Source of the DNA: CAZIRO01 sp964541595
Lineage (GTDB): Bacteria > Acidobacteriota > HRBIN11
Assembly (NCBI GenBank): GCA_964541595.1
Contig: CAZIRO010000031.1
Span: 1 to 20,584, forward strand
DNA: 20,584 bases
Direction: 5' to 3'
The translations under genes and the position numbers were made by a program. Shown piece by piece: positions 6,441-14,968 of the stretch. How positions within the stretch are numbered: position 1 is the first letter of the stretch; every line of letters begins with the position of its first letter. Below the pieces are notes generated by a model. That model saw only the letters and a list, made by a program, of their open reading frames with translations. It was not told the DNA's origin and searched no databases.

Positions 6441-7571
6441 ATGCGCGTGTATCGATGGTGCGGGCACGTCTTACTGGGCTGGATCCTGGTCGCGAGCGGT
6501 ACGGGGTGTACGGCATCCACGGCTTCCCGTCGAACGCACAATCCGCCGGTGCAACCGGCCGAACAGTTTCGTGTCCTTGCGCCGTGGCCCGGGGAGGAAC
6601 CGTACTTCACGCGTCTGTGGGAATTGACCGACCGCGGCGAAAACGCGGAAGCCTATTTCTCCTGGGACGATCGCCGGCTGATCCTGCAGTCCACCCGTCC
6701 GCCGTACCGGTGTGATCAGATGTACATCCTGGATCTCATCACCGGACGCATGCACCGGATCAGTTCCGGGTATGGCCGCACCACGTGTGGCTATTTCTTC
6801 CCGGGGGATCAGCGTGTGCTGTATGCGTCCACCGAACGTCACGGTCGCGCGTGTCCGCCGCGGCCGGATTATTCACGCGGCTACGTCTGGGCATTGTACG
6901 ATTACGATCTGTATACAGCGCGTCCCGACGGGAGCGACCTGCAGCCGTTGCTGCAACTGGACGGGTATCAGGCCGAGGGTACGATCGATGCCCGGGGCCA
7001 CATCGTGCTGACCTCCGACCATGAGGGGGACCTGGAAATTTATATCCTGGATCCGATCACCCGCCGTTTACAACGCGTGACGCATCTGCCCGGGTATGAC
7101 GGTGGTCCGTTCTTTTCACCGGACGGCGCGTGGATCGTCTTCCGCGGACACCATCCCACGGGACCGGAACTGGACGACTACTTTGCTCTGCTGCGGGACC
7201 ATCTCGTCCGTCCGACCCGGTTGGAGATCTATGTCGTTCGCAGAGACGGCCGGGATCTGCGTCAGGTCACCCACAACGGGGGTGCGAATTTTGCGCCGTA
7301 TTTTACCCCGAACGGGCGTGCGGTCATTTATGCATCAAACATGCGCAACCCGCGCAGCCGGGATTTCGATCTGTACGTGACCACGCTGGACGGAACGTCC
7401 ACCGAGCGGGTGACCTACTATCCGGGGTTCGATTCGTTTCCGATGTTTTCACACGATTGTCGTTATCTCGTCTTTGCATCGAACCGGACCGAACGCACAC
7501 CGGGACAGACCAACGTCTTCCTGGCGGAACTCACGCCGTACGCCCGCGAACGGTGGTGTACGATCCGGTAG
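6441..7571 (+). CDS. TolB-like (PD40) beta-propeller lipoprotein
   Basis: This 376-aa protein starts with a charged/hydrophobic signal and a probable lipidated Cys23 (LVASGTGC; the -3 position is Gly instead of Leu/Val, so the lipobox is imperfect). The remainder shows repeated PD40/WD40-like blades: AYFSWDDRRLILQSTR, CGYFFPGDQRVLYAST, GGPFFSPDGAWIVFRG, FAPYFTPNGRAVIYASN and SFPMFSHDCRYLVFASN. The blades follow the x(F)SPDG-type pattern of TolB and related periplasmic propellers. GGAGGCGGCCC stands ahead of the ATG at 6441. Probably anchored to a membrane facing the periplasm; its partner is unknown. No terminator separates it from the upstream gene, so co-transcription is likely. Confidence 0.85.
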   Translation: MRVYRWCGHVLLGWILVASGTGCTASTASRRTHNPPVQPAEQFRVLAPWPGEEPYFTRLWELTDRGENAEAYFSWDDRRLILQSTRPPYRCDQMYILDLITGRMHRISSGYGRTTCGYFFPGDQRVLYASTERHGRACPPRPDYSRGYVWALYDYDLYTARPDGSDLQPLLQLDGYQAEGTIDARGHIVLTSDHEGDLEIYILDPITRRLQRVTHLPGYDGGPFFSPDGAWIVFRGHHPTGPELDDYFALLRDHLVRPTRLEIYVVRRDGRDLRQVTHNGGANFAPYFTPNGRAVIYASNMRNPRSRDFDLYVTTLDGTSTERVTYYPGFDSFPMFSHDCRYLVFASNRTERTPGQTNVFLAELTPYARERWCTIR

Positions 7572-7660
7572 GGACGCATCGCTCCCGCACGGATCGGGAA
7601 GACACCGGCGGGGCGACTCCGGGATGTGCAGTGGCCGCATCGCACCTGGTCCCACGGTTT

Positions 7661-8410
7661 TCATCCCAGACCCCGACCGCTCTCGAGTGCGATCGTTTGA
7701 CCGGTCAGTGCACCACCGCTCCGCATGATCAGGTCGACCGCCTGCAGGATCGTCGACAGCGTCGCCGGTTCACCGTACCGGAGTTGATCGGTCTCTGCCG
7801 GTCCGGTCGAACGCGGATGCGCGATCCAGTACGGAGCAATGGCGTGTACGGTCACGCCGCGTGGCGATAACGCGCGTGCGAGCAGTCGGGTCCAGTGGTC
7901 GAGTATCGCTTTGGTCGCCGTATACGCCGCATAGCGCGGGTATCCGAACCGGGTGCCTGCGTCCGAAAAAAACATCAGTCGACCGGGCGCACGGAGTAGC
8001 GGTTCCAGATACTGGATCAGTCGGAGCGGTGCCCATCCATGAATGTGTACCGCACGCTGGAAGTCCGCATACTGCACACGGTCCCAGGGAATCGCCGAAA
8101 ACCAGCTGGCGAGATAGGCGACACAACCGATATCCGTCACGTCCGGGTGTTCCAGCACGCGACCGCCCAGTCGTTCAATACCGCTCACACGGGTGAGGTC
8201 CGCGCGCATGAGCAGCGTTCGCGTGGTCGGCGCGATCTGGCGGATCTGACGGCGGGTCGTGACCACCGCCGACCGGTTTCGGAAATAGTGAAGTACCACG
8301 TGCATCCCGTATTGCTGGGCCAGGTGCACGGCAATGGCCATGCCGACGGGACTGGATGCCCCAACAATGATCGCCCAGCGCTGCGCAAACGGCGCCGACG
8401 TGGTCGTCAT
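7661..8410 (-). CDS. Short-chain dehydrogenase/reductase (SDR)
   Basis: This 249-aa protein has the classical SDR layout: a Rossmann nucleotide-binding motif (VGASSPVGMAIA, residues 16-27; the family motif is TGxxxGxG), an active-site Ser149 in LMFFSDAG, Y163-x-x-x-K167 in YTATK, and a C-terminal GQTIALESG that resembles the FabG-type GQxxxxDGG end. It is probably NAD(P)H-dependent and cytosolic; the substrate is unknown. Pteridine reductase- or FabG-like enzymes are possible. It starts 7 nt after guaA, whose final codons supply a GGGAG ribosome binding site, so it is translationally coupled to guaA. The link with GMP synthesis is not obvious. Confidence 0.88.
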   Translation of the reverse strand: MTTTSAPFAQRWAIIVGASSPVGMAIAVHLAQQYGMHVVLHYFRNRSAVVTTRRQIRQIAPTTRTLLMRADLTRVSGIERLGGRVLEHPDVTDIGCVAYLASWFSAIPWDRVQYADFQRAVHIHGWAPLRLIQYLEPLLRAPGRLMFFSDAGTRFGYPRYAAYTATKAILDHWTRLLARALSPRGVTVHAIAPYWIAHPRSTGPAETDQLRYGEPATLSTILQAVDLIMRSGGALTGQTIALESGRGLG

Positions 8411-8417
8411 CAGTCAT

Positions 8418-9983
8418 TCACTCCCATTCGATCGTCGCCGGCGGTTTCGACGTGATGTCCAGGACCACCCGATTGACCCCGGGAACCTCGTTGACAATCC
8501 GGGCAGCGATGCGGCGTAACAGGGGTTCCGGCAGGTACACCCAGTTCGCCGTCATGCCGTCCTGGCTTTCGACAATCCGCAATGCGATCACATGGGCATA
8601 ACTCCGTTCGTCGCCCATGACGCCGACGGTCTGGATCGGCAGCAGAACGGCAAAACTCTGCCATAATCGGTGATACCAGCCAGCGGCCCGCATTTCTGCT
8701 TCAACGATCGCATCCGCCGCACGCAGGATGGCCAGCCGCTCCGGTGTGACCTCACCGATAATCCGGATGGCCAGACCGGGACCCGGAAACGGTTGCCGGT
8801 GAATGATCTCTTCGGGGACATCCAGAAAAGATGCGATGCGACGGACCTCGTCCTTGAAGAGTTCACGAAACGGTTCGATGACCTCCATACCCATCGAATG
8901 CACGGCGTCGACCAGATTGTGGTGGGTCTTGATCACCGCGGACGGTCCGAGAGACGCGCCGCTTTCCACGACGTCCGGATAGAGCGTCCCCTGCGCGAAA
9001 TAGCGAAACGGACCGATTCGCCGGGCGGTTTCCTCAAATACTTCGACGAACGTGTTGCCGATGATTCTCCGTTTCTCTTCCGGATCGGTGACGCCCCGCA
9101 ACCGTTCGAGAAACCGTGGACTCGCGTCCACGTATTCGAGGGGAATCCCCAGGCGATCGCGGAACACGTGCTGTACGTGTTCCGCTTCGTGCAGGCGAAG
9201 CACGCCGTTATTGACGAACACGGCACGCATACGTTCGCCCGCGCCCTGATGAATGAGATGGGCGAGTACCGTGCTGTCCACACCGCCGCTGACCGCGACG
9301 AGAATGCGGCCGGCACGGCTGCACGCGCGGATCCATTCAATCAAACGGTGCATGTAGACACGCAGGTCCCAGTCGCGTTCCGCACCGCAGACGTCGAACA
9401 CGAACCGTCGCAGGATGTCCTGTCCGTGTTCCGTATGGACGACTTCCGGATGGAACTGTACCCCGAACAGGCGGTCTTCCGGACGGTACACGGCCGCATA
9501 CGGCGTGGCTTCCGTCCGTGCGAGCGGGATGAATCCCGCTGGCAGTGCCGTGACGGTGTCCCCGTGACTCATCCAGACGCGAAATCGGCGCGGCAGCCCC
9601 TGAAAGAGGATGTCCGGCTGAATGATTTCGATTTCGGCCGGACCGTATTCACGGACCTTCCCGGGCACCACGCGTCCGCCGAGTTGATGCGCCATGAGTT
9701 GCAGTCCGTAGCAGATCCCGAGGACCGGAATCCCCAGCCGGTAAACCTCCGGAGAGATCGACGGCGCACGTTCACCGTAAACACTCTGGGGTCCCCCGGA
9801 GAGGATGAGTCCCCGCAGACGGCCCTCGCGCAGTCCCGCCGTAATGAGCGAACCGTCGGCATGGCAGGACACGATCTCCGTGTACACCCCGAGTTCACGC
9901 ACACGGCGTGCGATGAGTTGCGTGTACTGGGAACCGAAGTCCACCACACGGATCTGTGGATGTTGTATCGGTTGCAAATGCAT
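8418..9983 (-). CDS. guaA: GMP synthase (glutamine-hydrolysing)
   Basis: This 521-aa enzyme converts XMP to GMP with ATP and glutamine. An N-terminal class I amidotransferase (about 11-200) shows catalytic C91 in GICYGLQL plus the H178/E180 pair (FHPEV). The ATP pyrophosphatase domain (about 210-400) has the PP-loop SGGVDST (232-238). The C-terminal dimerisation domain has PFPGPGLAIRIIGEV and ends DITSKPPATIEWE, a typical GuaA end. Start ATG 9983 has GGGAG 9 nt upstream; an overlapping ATG at 9987 is out of frame. It leads an operon with the SDR gene. Length and motifs are complete and intact. Confidence 0.97.
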   Translation of the reverse strand: MHLQPIQHPQIRVVDFGSQYTQLIARRVRELGVYTEIVSCHADGSLITAGLREGRLRGLILSGGPQSVYGERAPSISPEVYRLGIPVLGICYGLQLMAHQLGGRVVPGKVREYGPAEIEIIQPDILFQGLPRRFRVWMSHGDTVTALPAGFIPLARTEATPYAAVYRPEDRLFGVQFHPEVVHTEHGQDILRRFVFDVCGAERDWDLRVYMHRLIEWIRACSRAGRILVAVSGGVDSTVLAHLIHQGAGERMRAVFVNNGVLRLHEAEHVQHVFRDRLGIPLEYVDASPRFLERLRGVTDPEEKRRIIGNTFVEVFEETARRIGPFRYFAQGTLYPDVVESGASLGPSAVIKTHHNLVDAVHSMGMEVIEPFRELFKDEVRRIASFLDVPEEIIHRQPFPGPGLAIRIIGEVTPERLAILRAADAIVEAEMRAAGWYHRLWQSFAVLLPIQTVGVMGDERSYAHVIALRIVESQDGMTANWVYLPEPLLRRIAARIVNEVPGVNRVVLDITSKPPATIEWE

Positions 9984-10010
9984 GCATCCACGCTCCCACA
10001 GTCGTGGTCC

Positions 10011-10038
10011 ATTGTACGGGTTCCGTACCGCCCGTCAC
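10011..10038 (-). promoter_or_regulatory. Possible guaA promoter
   Basis: On the minus strand: GTGACG (10038-10033), a 16-nt spacer and TACAAT (10016-10011), 27 nt before the guaA ATG. The -35 is only 4/6. A second TACAAT (10052-10047) lies further upstream but lacks a good -35. Confidence 0.4.
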
Positions 10039-10080
10039 TTTCAGTTATTGTACGAGAAATCGGCGTTCCTGGCTATCGTC

Positions 10081-10307
10081 CATGACTGAGATCGGGACAG
10101 GCCATGGGACATGCGCACCACCGGATCCACCGGTGTGCCGGTGGCCACCGGTCCGCAGGTCCCGGGTGTCGGGTCTCAGGTCTCAGGTCCCAGGTGGCAG
10201 GTATCCGGGACGGAGAACAGGGGACGGGGCATCGCATGGGCTGGGGATAGCGCATGGCCGCATGGGTCCCCACGGTGTCCCATGGCCTGTCCCGATCCCA
10301 GTCCATG
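10081..10307. repeat. Inverted-repeat element enclosing a heptamer array
   Basis: Arms 10081-10111 and 10276-10307 are reverse complements, with 22 consecutive identical bases (10090-10111 with 10276-10297; core GGGACAGGCCATGGGACA), then one mismatch and one indel outward. The arms are 164 bp apart and enclose a heptamer array. No transposase is present. It could be a non-autonomous mobile repeat (MITE-like) or a large hairpin. A related copy sits at 16345-16401. Confidence 0.75.
10157..10205 (+). repeat. Third heptamer array (RGGTGTC family)
   Basis: Seven unbroken 7-mers including GGGTGTC, GGGTCTC, AGGTCTC and AGGTCCC, ending in AGGTGGC and AGGTATC. It is the same family as 1617-1679 and 1719-1788, and sits between the arms of the inverted repeat. 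Confidence 0.88.
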
Positions 10308-10368
10308 CGTGTCTGTGCAGATCCGGTGTGGATGCGCGTGTTCCGTGAGCACCGATCCCCGGGTCCCC

Positions 10369-11112
10369 CTATTCTGGAATGAGGTCACAGTAGTAGAACC
10401 GCTGTTCGCGCAGGACCACGGGACCGCACCGGAACCGAATGGAATACGCAAACAGGGGACCGTCATAGACGAATGTGTGGAATTCGCCGTTCTCGCCGCA
10501 CGGATCGACGTCCGCCGGCAGCGCACTGAAGAATGTACGGTCCAGTTCGCGCCCGACGTAGGATGCATCGAGCACCTGCCCGTCCACGCAGGTCACCACC
10601 GCGCGAAATCCGAGACGCAGAAATTCCTCCACCAGGTACCGGGTGTTTCGTCCCCAGAGCGGAAATACACCCTGCCATCCGCCGCGCAGTAACCGCTCTT
10701 CCCGGTACCGCCGGACGTCTTCCAGGAAGATGTCTCCAAAAACGCAGTGTCGCACACCCATCGCCTGAAACCGCGCCAGTGCGGTTCGCATCCGTGCTTC
10801 GTACTCTTCATTGCTGCACCGTTCGGGCAGTTCTACGATGGTCAATGGAATGCCGAGTGCCCGCGCCTGTTGCTGAATGAGCACGCGACGGATCCCCTGC
10901 ATGGTCACGCGGTCATAGACCGCGTTTACACTCGTGAGTAATCCCACAACGCGGTATCGATGCGATCGCATAACGGTATACAGCGCCAGGACGCTGTCCT
11001 TTCCGCCGCTGAACGATACGATCACCGGAATCGCGTATGAACTCCCGGACGTCATGGCCGTGTTCCCGCAATGGATCACGGACTTTGGGGACACTTGCGT
11101 TCGCTGTCGCAT
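10369..11112 (-). CDS. DUF71/Dph6-like ATP pyrophosphatase
   Basis: This 247-aa protein (COG2102) belongs to the PP-loop N-type ATP pyrophosphatase family that includes diphthine-ammonia ligase Dph6 of eukaryotes and archaea; bacterial members are of uncertain function. Visible motifs are the PP-loop SFSGGKDS (33-40), GDIFLEDVRRYRE (about 125-137) and GENGEFHTFVYDG near the end, all typical. The start at 11112 keeps a 22-nt gap after the TlpA-like gene, but the upstream ribosome binding site is weak. An in-frame ATG at 11055 (MTSGSSYAIPV) would still keep the PP-loop and could be the true start. It is last in the five-gene operon. Bacteria lack diphthamide, so the substrate is different and unknown. 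Confidence 0.85.
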   Translation of the reverse strand: MRQRTQVSPKSVIHCGNTAMTSGSSYAIPVIVSFSGGKDSVLALYTVMRSHRYRVVGLLTSVNAVYDRVTMQGIRRVLIQQQARALGIPLTIVELPERCSNEEYEARMRTALARFQAMGVRHCVFGDIFLEDVRRYREERLLRGGWQGVFPLWGRNTRYLVEEFLRLGFRAVVTCVDGQVLDASYVGRELDRTFFSALPADVDPCGENGEFHTFVYDGPLFAYSIRFRCGPVVLREQRFYYCDLIPE

Positions 11113-11134
11113 GGTCCCGGTCGTGTGACCGAAT

Positions 11135-11776
11135 TCATTCCGGATGCACGCGCAGTGCGGTACCCATCGACAGACGGCGCAGTTTGTCTTTCCATGTGGC
11201 GCGGTCCCAGGCCTGAGGCCCGATCACCCGTTCGACGATGCGACCGGAGGGGTCAATGAGAAACGTTTCCGGGTATGCCCATACGGTGTACCGACGTCCG
11301 GCCTGTCCGGACGGGTCCAGAAAGACCGGCCAGTCCTCCGGATCTTTCTCTTCCTGCGCGGCGATCTCGCGTAGAAACCGTCGAACAGTGTTTTCCGGTT
11401 CGGCAACGTTGACCCAGAGAAATTCCCACCGGGTTCCGGTAGTCGCATCCGCCTGTACGGATTCCCAGAGCCGCACCAGCGCGGGAAATTCGGCCCGACA
11501 GGGGGGACACCACGTGGTCCAGAAGTTCAGGAGTACCCATCGCCCCCGAAAGCTGGTCAGTCTGTAGGGGATTCCGCGGTACAGACTGTACACGGTGATA
11601 TCCGGCGCGGCATTGCCGGGGTAAGGCACGGTGTGATGGAACAACAACCACACGGCGAGGATACCGACGCCGAGCACGAGTACCCCGGTTGGCCAGCGGT
11701 GCAGCCAGCCGGGAAGTGCACTGCGCCGGGTCGTCGCGGGGGTGGATACGGAAGGCGTCACCGGATTACGGGCCAT
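11135..11776 (-). CDS. Membrane-anchored TlpA/ResA-type thioredoxin
   Basis: This 213-aa protein has a single N-terminal anchor helix (about 29-46) and an exported thioredoxin-like domain. The active site is C90-P-P-C93 in NFWTTWCPPCRAEFP, preceded by the family's APDITVYSL and followed by a cis-Pro region (YPETFLIDPSGRI). Proteins of this type reduce disulfides outside the cytoplasm, for example in cytochrome c maturation; no cytochrome genes are nearby. The start at 11776 overlaps the DUF4388 gene end by 11 nt with GAGGAG upstream, so translation is coupled. Confidence 0.92.
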   Translation of the reverse strand: MARNPVTPSVSTPATTRRSALPGWLHRWPTGVLVLGVGILAVWLLFHHTVPYPGNAAPDITVYSLYRGIPYRLTSFRGRWVLLNFWTTWCPPCRAEFPALVRLWESVQADATTGTRWEFLWVNVAEPENTVRRFLREIAAQEEKDPEDWPVFLDPSGQAGRRYTVWAYPETFLIDPSGRIVERVIGPQAWDRATWKDKLRRLSMGTALRVHPE

Positions 11777-13073
11777 GGGAAGTCTCCTCAGATGGGGTCA
11801 GAATGATGCGCAACCCCTCGGTGGGGTCCATAAAGGGCGATCGGGTCATGCGGGGCGGGTCCAGCTGAACCACCGGTTGGCCGCTGGGTGTCAGGATCCA
11901 GATCTGATCTCCTTTGCGCACGAGATGCATCCACCGTTCACGGGCGTCTTTCATGAAGTGCGCGATCACCGGATCATAGGCAATGTTCCGCAGGGATTCG
12001 GGCCATGTTTCGTTCAGAAGATAGTGCCCGAGCACGAACGTCTGGGTGTGCTGTACCGCCGTCTGCAGACGGATGTCCGCTGCGGGCGGTTGCATGGCGG
12101 GTACGGCCGGACGTAACGGTGATCCCCAGGCGAATACAAACACGAGCAGTGCCAGAACGGCAACGGTGGCCTGAATGTATTGCGCCCACCGCGCGGGATG
12201 CGGTAGTACCGCAATGCCGGGTTCCTCGATTTCCACGATCGGCCGCTCGCCCGTTCGTCGAATCGGTTCAATCCAGCCGGCATCGTAAAAACGAACCAGT
12301 GTCTGTAATACGTTGAATTCCGGCTGTGGCGTCGTCTCCACGATCTCCTGCACCGTACGCTGACCGTCGATCTTCTGAAATACGGCAAACTCGTCCGGTG
12401 TCATGGAAACGATTTCGATCTCGACCATTTCCTCTTCCGCGCCCGCTGCTTCCCGGGTCTCCGTCGCTGCAAAGGGCAGGATGAGTTCGTCTTCCGGGGT
12501 TTCTGTCACTTTGACCATTTCGATGGGGATGCGACGACGGAAGATCATCTGCATATCCGGGATTTTCTTACGAATGATCGGCATTTCGTCCAAGATCTGC
12601 ATGCCCTGCATGAGAATATCGCTCGGTGACAGTTCCACATGACTCTCCGGGTCGTAGAGGATGTCGTCCCGGTTTTCAAACGCGTAAGTCCCGTCCTGCC
12701 AGTAAAACGTCCGGAAGATCGTCTGCATGATCTGGATTTCCAGCGCGCGGCGTAGAGCAGCTTCATCGAGCGCGCCGATATCTTTCAGCACGAGTCCCAG
12801 TTTTCTCAGGGTCTTCTTCTGAATCTGCAGTGCTTCTTCCAGTTGTTGCGGTGTGATCTGGCCGGTGCGCACCAGAACATATCCGAGCCGATCTTCCAGG
12901 TGTCGGGGTTCCGCATCGGCGTCGATAATGCGGCCCCTGTAGAAAAAGATATGAACCGCTTCGTCGCCGGTCGCATTGCGGATGGTGAGTACACCGGTTT
13001 TGTTCTGCATTTGAATGAGTTGCAAAATGTCCGTAACACCGAACGCTTTGAGACTGCCCTGAAGTTCAGCCAT
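11766..13073 (-). CDS. DUF4388-domain protein with single transmembrane segment
   Basis: This 435-aa protein begins with a DUF4388 domain (about 1-55, with FGVTDILQLIQMQNKTGVL and VHIFFYRGRIIDADAE). A second region (about 60-135) resembles the N-terminal domain of PilB/GspE ATPases: LGYVLVRTGQITPQQLEEALQ and a repeat-like LGLVLKDIGALDEAALRRAL. A central domain (about 220-275) is a winged-helix-like or DUF4388-linked module. A transmembrane helix (about 300-316) is followed by an extracytoplasmic domain of about 115 residues. DUF4388 proteins are often linked to signalling or gliding in Myxococcota and relatives; here the role is unknown. Only 3 nt separate it from the TPR gene, and its end overlaps the TlpA-like gene. 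Confidence 0.8.
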   Translation of the reverse strand: MAELQGSLKAFGVTDILQLIQMQNKTGVLTIRNATGDEAVHIFFYRGRIIDADAEPRHLEDRLGYVLVRTGQITPQQLEEALQIQKKTLRKLGLVLKDIGALDEAALRRALEIQIMQTIFRTFYWQDGTYAFENRDDILYDPESHVELSPSDILMQGMQILDEMPIIRKKIPDMQMIFRRRIPIEMVKVTETPEDELILPFAATETREAAGAEEEMVEIEIVSMTPDEFAVFQKIDGQRTVQEIVETTPQPEFNVLQTLVRFYDAGWIEPIRRTGERPIVEIEEPGIAVLPHPARWAQYIQATVAVLALLVFVFAWGSPLRPAVPAMQPPAADIRLQTAVQHTQTFVLGHYLLNETWPESLRNIAYDPVIAHFMKDARERWMHLVRKGDQIWILTPSGQPVVQLDPPRMTRSPFMDPTEGLRIILTPSEETSHGP

Positions 13074-13076
13074 CGT

Positions 13077-14954
13077 TTACCGCTGTATGATCACACGGAT
13101 CAGGTTATAGATGTAGATCAGAAACAGCGCTGCAATGCCGGTCAGCGTAAACACCGGCAACAGGTTCCCGGTCATCAGCCACGGGGAAACCATCGATGGC
13201 ACGAACAGGATGCTGATGGCCACGGCCCATGCGAACATCCGCAATCCGGCGCGGCTCCGTTCTTCGAAAGACCACCGGCCACCGCCGGGAATGATCAGGT
13301 CCAGCAGGGTGATGATGAGCACCCGGAAGTGTTCCCGACGGACGATCTGCCGCAGTTTTTCATCTTTCCGTTCCGGTGCCACACTCGTCCTGCGCACGAA
13401 CACCTGCAGACATTGACTGCAATACGGCCGCGCGGGTTCAACCCCGATGCAGTCCGGACAGTACGGACTCTGACATCGACTGCATTCACGTGCACGGTAC
13501 CGCCACAGTCGTATCGCCATGCCGATACCCCAGAACCCGAAGAACAGCACGATCATCCAGATCCGGCGGTCCGCCCGGATCCAGTGCAGGGCCTGTTCCG
13601 TGATCGACGGCGATCCGGGTAGAAACGCGAGTTCCGCTGGTGGAACCACGTCGAGCACCGTTTCTTCCCGTGCCACCCGATCGGCGAGTTCCGGATAAAT
13701 CTCCATGGCTTCCCCGATCTTCTGTTCACCACTGCGGAATTCCAGTTGCGCCTGCAGGGTACGTCCCTGATTGTACAGGATCGTCGCACGCAGCATCGGA
13801 TTGTTCGAAGCATGCTGCTCCGCCCGGGTGTACATGTTCATCGCCTGGAAGTATAACCGCATGTGATGGTAGACGTTCCCGAGATTGTTCAGAATCCCCG
13901 GATCGTCCGGATGATACTGCAGCCCCGTCCGGTACAGGGTTTCCGCATCCTGCAGGCGATTGCGTTTCATCAGAATGTGCCCGTAGAGCAACAGTGCATC
14001 CCGATCGTCCGGGTGCGCCTGCAGATATGCATACAGGCGATGGATCATGAACGGCGAGTCCCCGTAGTGGGCGTACAGGTAAAACCACGGACGCGGCATC
14101 GTGGTATACCGGTAAACGGTCGCGTAACTGAGATACGCCAGAGCAATGATCCCGATGAGCGCAATAGGTACTCCGAGAATCACCACGCGGCGCACGCGGG
14201 ATGCGTACCCGCTCAGTAAAATACCGGTCCAGACCAGCCCCCAGAGGGCACCTGTAGATGCATAGACGGCGATCAGAATGAGCAGTCCGAGACTCCAGCC
14301 GAACCATCCGCGTCGTACACCGTTCCACCGCTCGGCCATATCGTGCAGGTATACGGGCAACCAGCGCACCATCAGCAGGAATCCCATCCCCGCACAGAGG
14401 ATGACCCCGATCCAGCCGATCCATTCCAGCACCAGATGCAACAGCATGTGCGTGCCGCCGGGACGGTCACGCATGTGCCAGAACGCCTGAACGGTATACA
14501 CCGCCGCCTGCCGCCAGTGACGGGGCCCCTGCGTGAACGCGCGTCGCGCCATGGATAGACGGTACACGGGATTCGATGCGTCCAGCCGTATGGCGAGTTG
14601 TCGACACTGTTCGGCGATCAGTCGATCGTTGCGGGCTTCCGCCTGGTGTGCGGCCTCCCACAGGGCCGCGGCCAGTTCGGGGAAGTAGGGGTTCGGTCGA
14701 CCGGTCGCCAGCGCTTCCAGTCGCGCCAGGAGTTCCGTCGCCGCACGCGTGTTGTTCTGAACGATCGCACGCCGTAACTGCACCAGACTGGGAAGGGGTT
14801 CCGGCGGCGGAATCATCCCCCGGGCGGTTGTTTCAGGTTGCGCAGCGGATGGTGCCGTGTCGGAGGGCGTCTGTCCGTAACTCCACGGGATCGCCCCCCC
14901 CATGAAGAACACCATCCATATCCACAACATCACGCGCGCACATGGATGCCGCAT
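13077..14954 (-). CDS. Polytopic membrane protein with TPR repeats and zinc ribbon
   Basis: This 625-aa protein has a signal sequence (about 8-27), an alpha-helical extracytoplasmic domain (about 50-160), a block of transmembrane helices (about 170-197, 218-250 and 257-278), TPR repeats (about 302-440, e.g. DDRDALLLYGHILMKRNRLQ and PGILNNLGNVYHHMRLYF), another transmembrane helix (about 464-484), a zinc ribbon with six cysteines (C491/C494, C499/C502, C512/C515) and further hydrophobic segments to the C-terminus (about 571-623). It probably organises a membrane complex. It lies 14 nt after the YncE-like gene and 3 nt before the DUF4388 gene. I do not recognise a specific function. Confidence 0.85.
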   Translation of the reverse strand: MRHPCARVMLWIWMVFFMGGAIPWSYGQTPSDTAPSAAQPETTARGMIPPPEPLPSLVQLRRAIVQNNTRAATELLARLEALATGRPNPYFPELAAALWEAAHQAEARNDRLIAEQCRQLAIRLDASNPVYRLSMARRAFTQGPRHWRQAAVYTVQAFWHMRDRPGGTHMLLHLVLEWIGWIGVILCAGMGFLLMVRWLPVYLHDMAERWNGVRRGWFGWSLGLLILIAVYASTGALWGLVWTGILLSGYASRVRRVVILGVPIALIGIIALAYLSYATVYRYTTMPRPWFYLYAHYGDSPFMIHRLYAYLQAHPDDRDALLLYGHILMKRNRLQDAETLYRTGLQYHPDDPGILNNLGNVYHHMRLYFQAMNMYTRAEQHASNNPMLRATILYNQGRTLQAQLEFRSGEQKIGEAMEIYPELADRVAREETVLDVVPPAELAFLPGSPSITEQALHWIRADRRIWMIVLFFGFWGIGMAIRLWRYRARECSRCQSPYCPDCIGVEPARPYCSQCLQVFVRRTSVAPERKDEKLRQIVRREHFRVLIITLLDLIIPGGGRWSFEERSRAGLRMFAWAVAISILFVPSMVSPWLMTGNLLPVFTLTGIAALFLIYIYNLIRVIIQR

Positions 14955-14968
14955 TGAGGTATCACCCG

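Larger units (their letters stand above)
9984..10368. other. Long intergenic region between guaA and the DUF71 gene
   Basis: 385 bp without a credible gene. It contains the guaA promoter region (about 10000-10080), then a 31/32-bp inverted repeat (10081-10111 and 10276-10307) enclosing a 49-bp heptamer array (10157-10205). An open frame across the array exists only because the repeat lacks stop codons. The remaining sequence (10209-10275) is GC-rich with repeated GCATGG words. Confidence 0.8.

Noticed and set aside
8670..10085. Long open frame antisense to guaA
   Set aside because: It mirrors the coding pattern of guaA and has no domain of its own.
10111..10692. Open frame crossing the heptamer array
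   Set aside because: The heptamer lacks stop codons in this frame, producing a spurious low-complexity translation, and the frame then runs antisense to the DUF71 gene.
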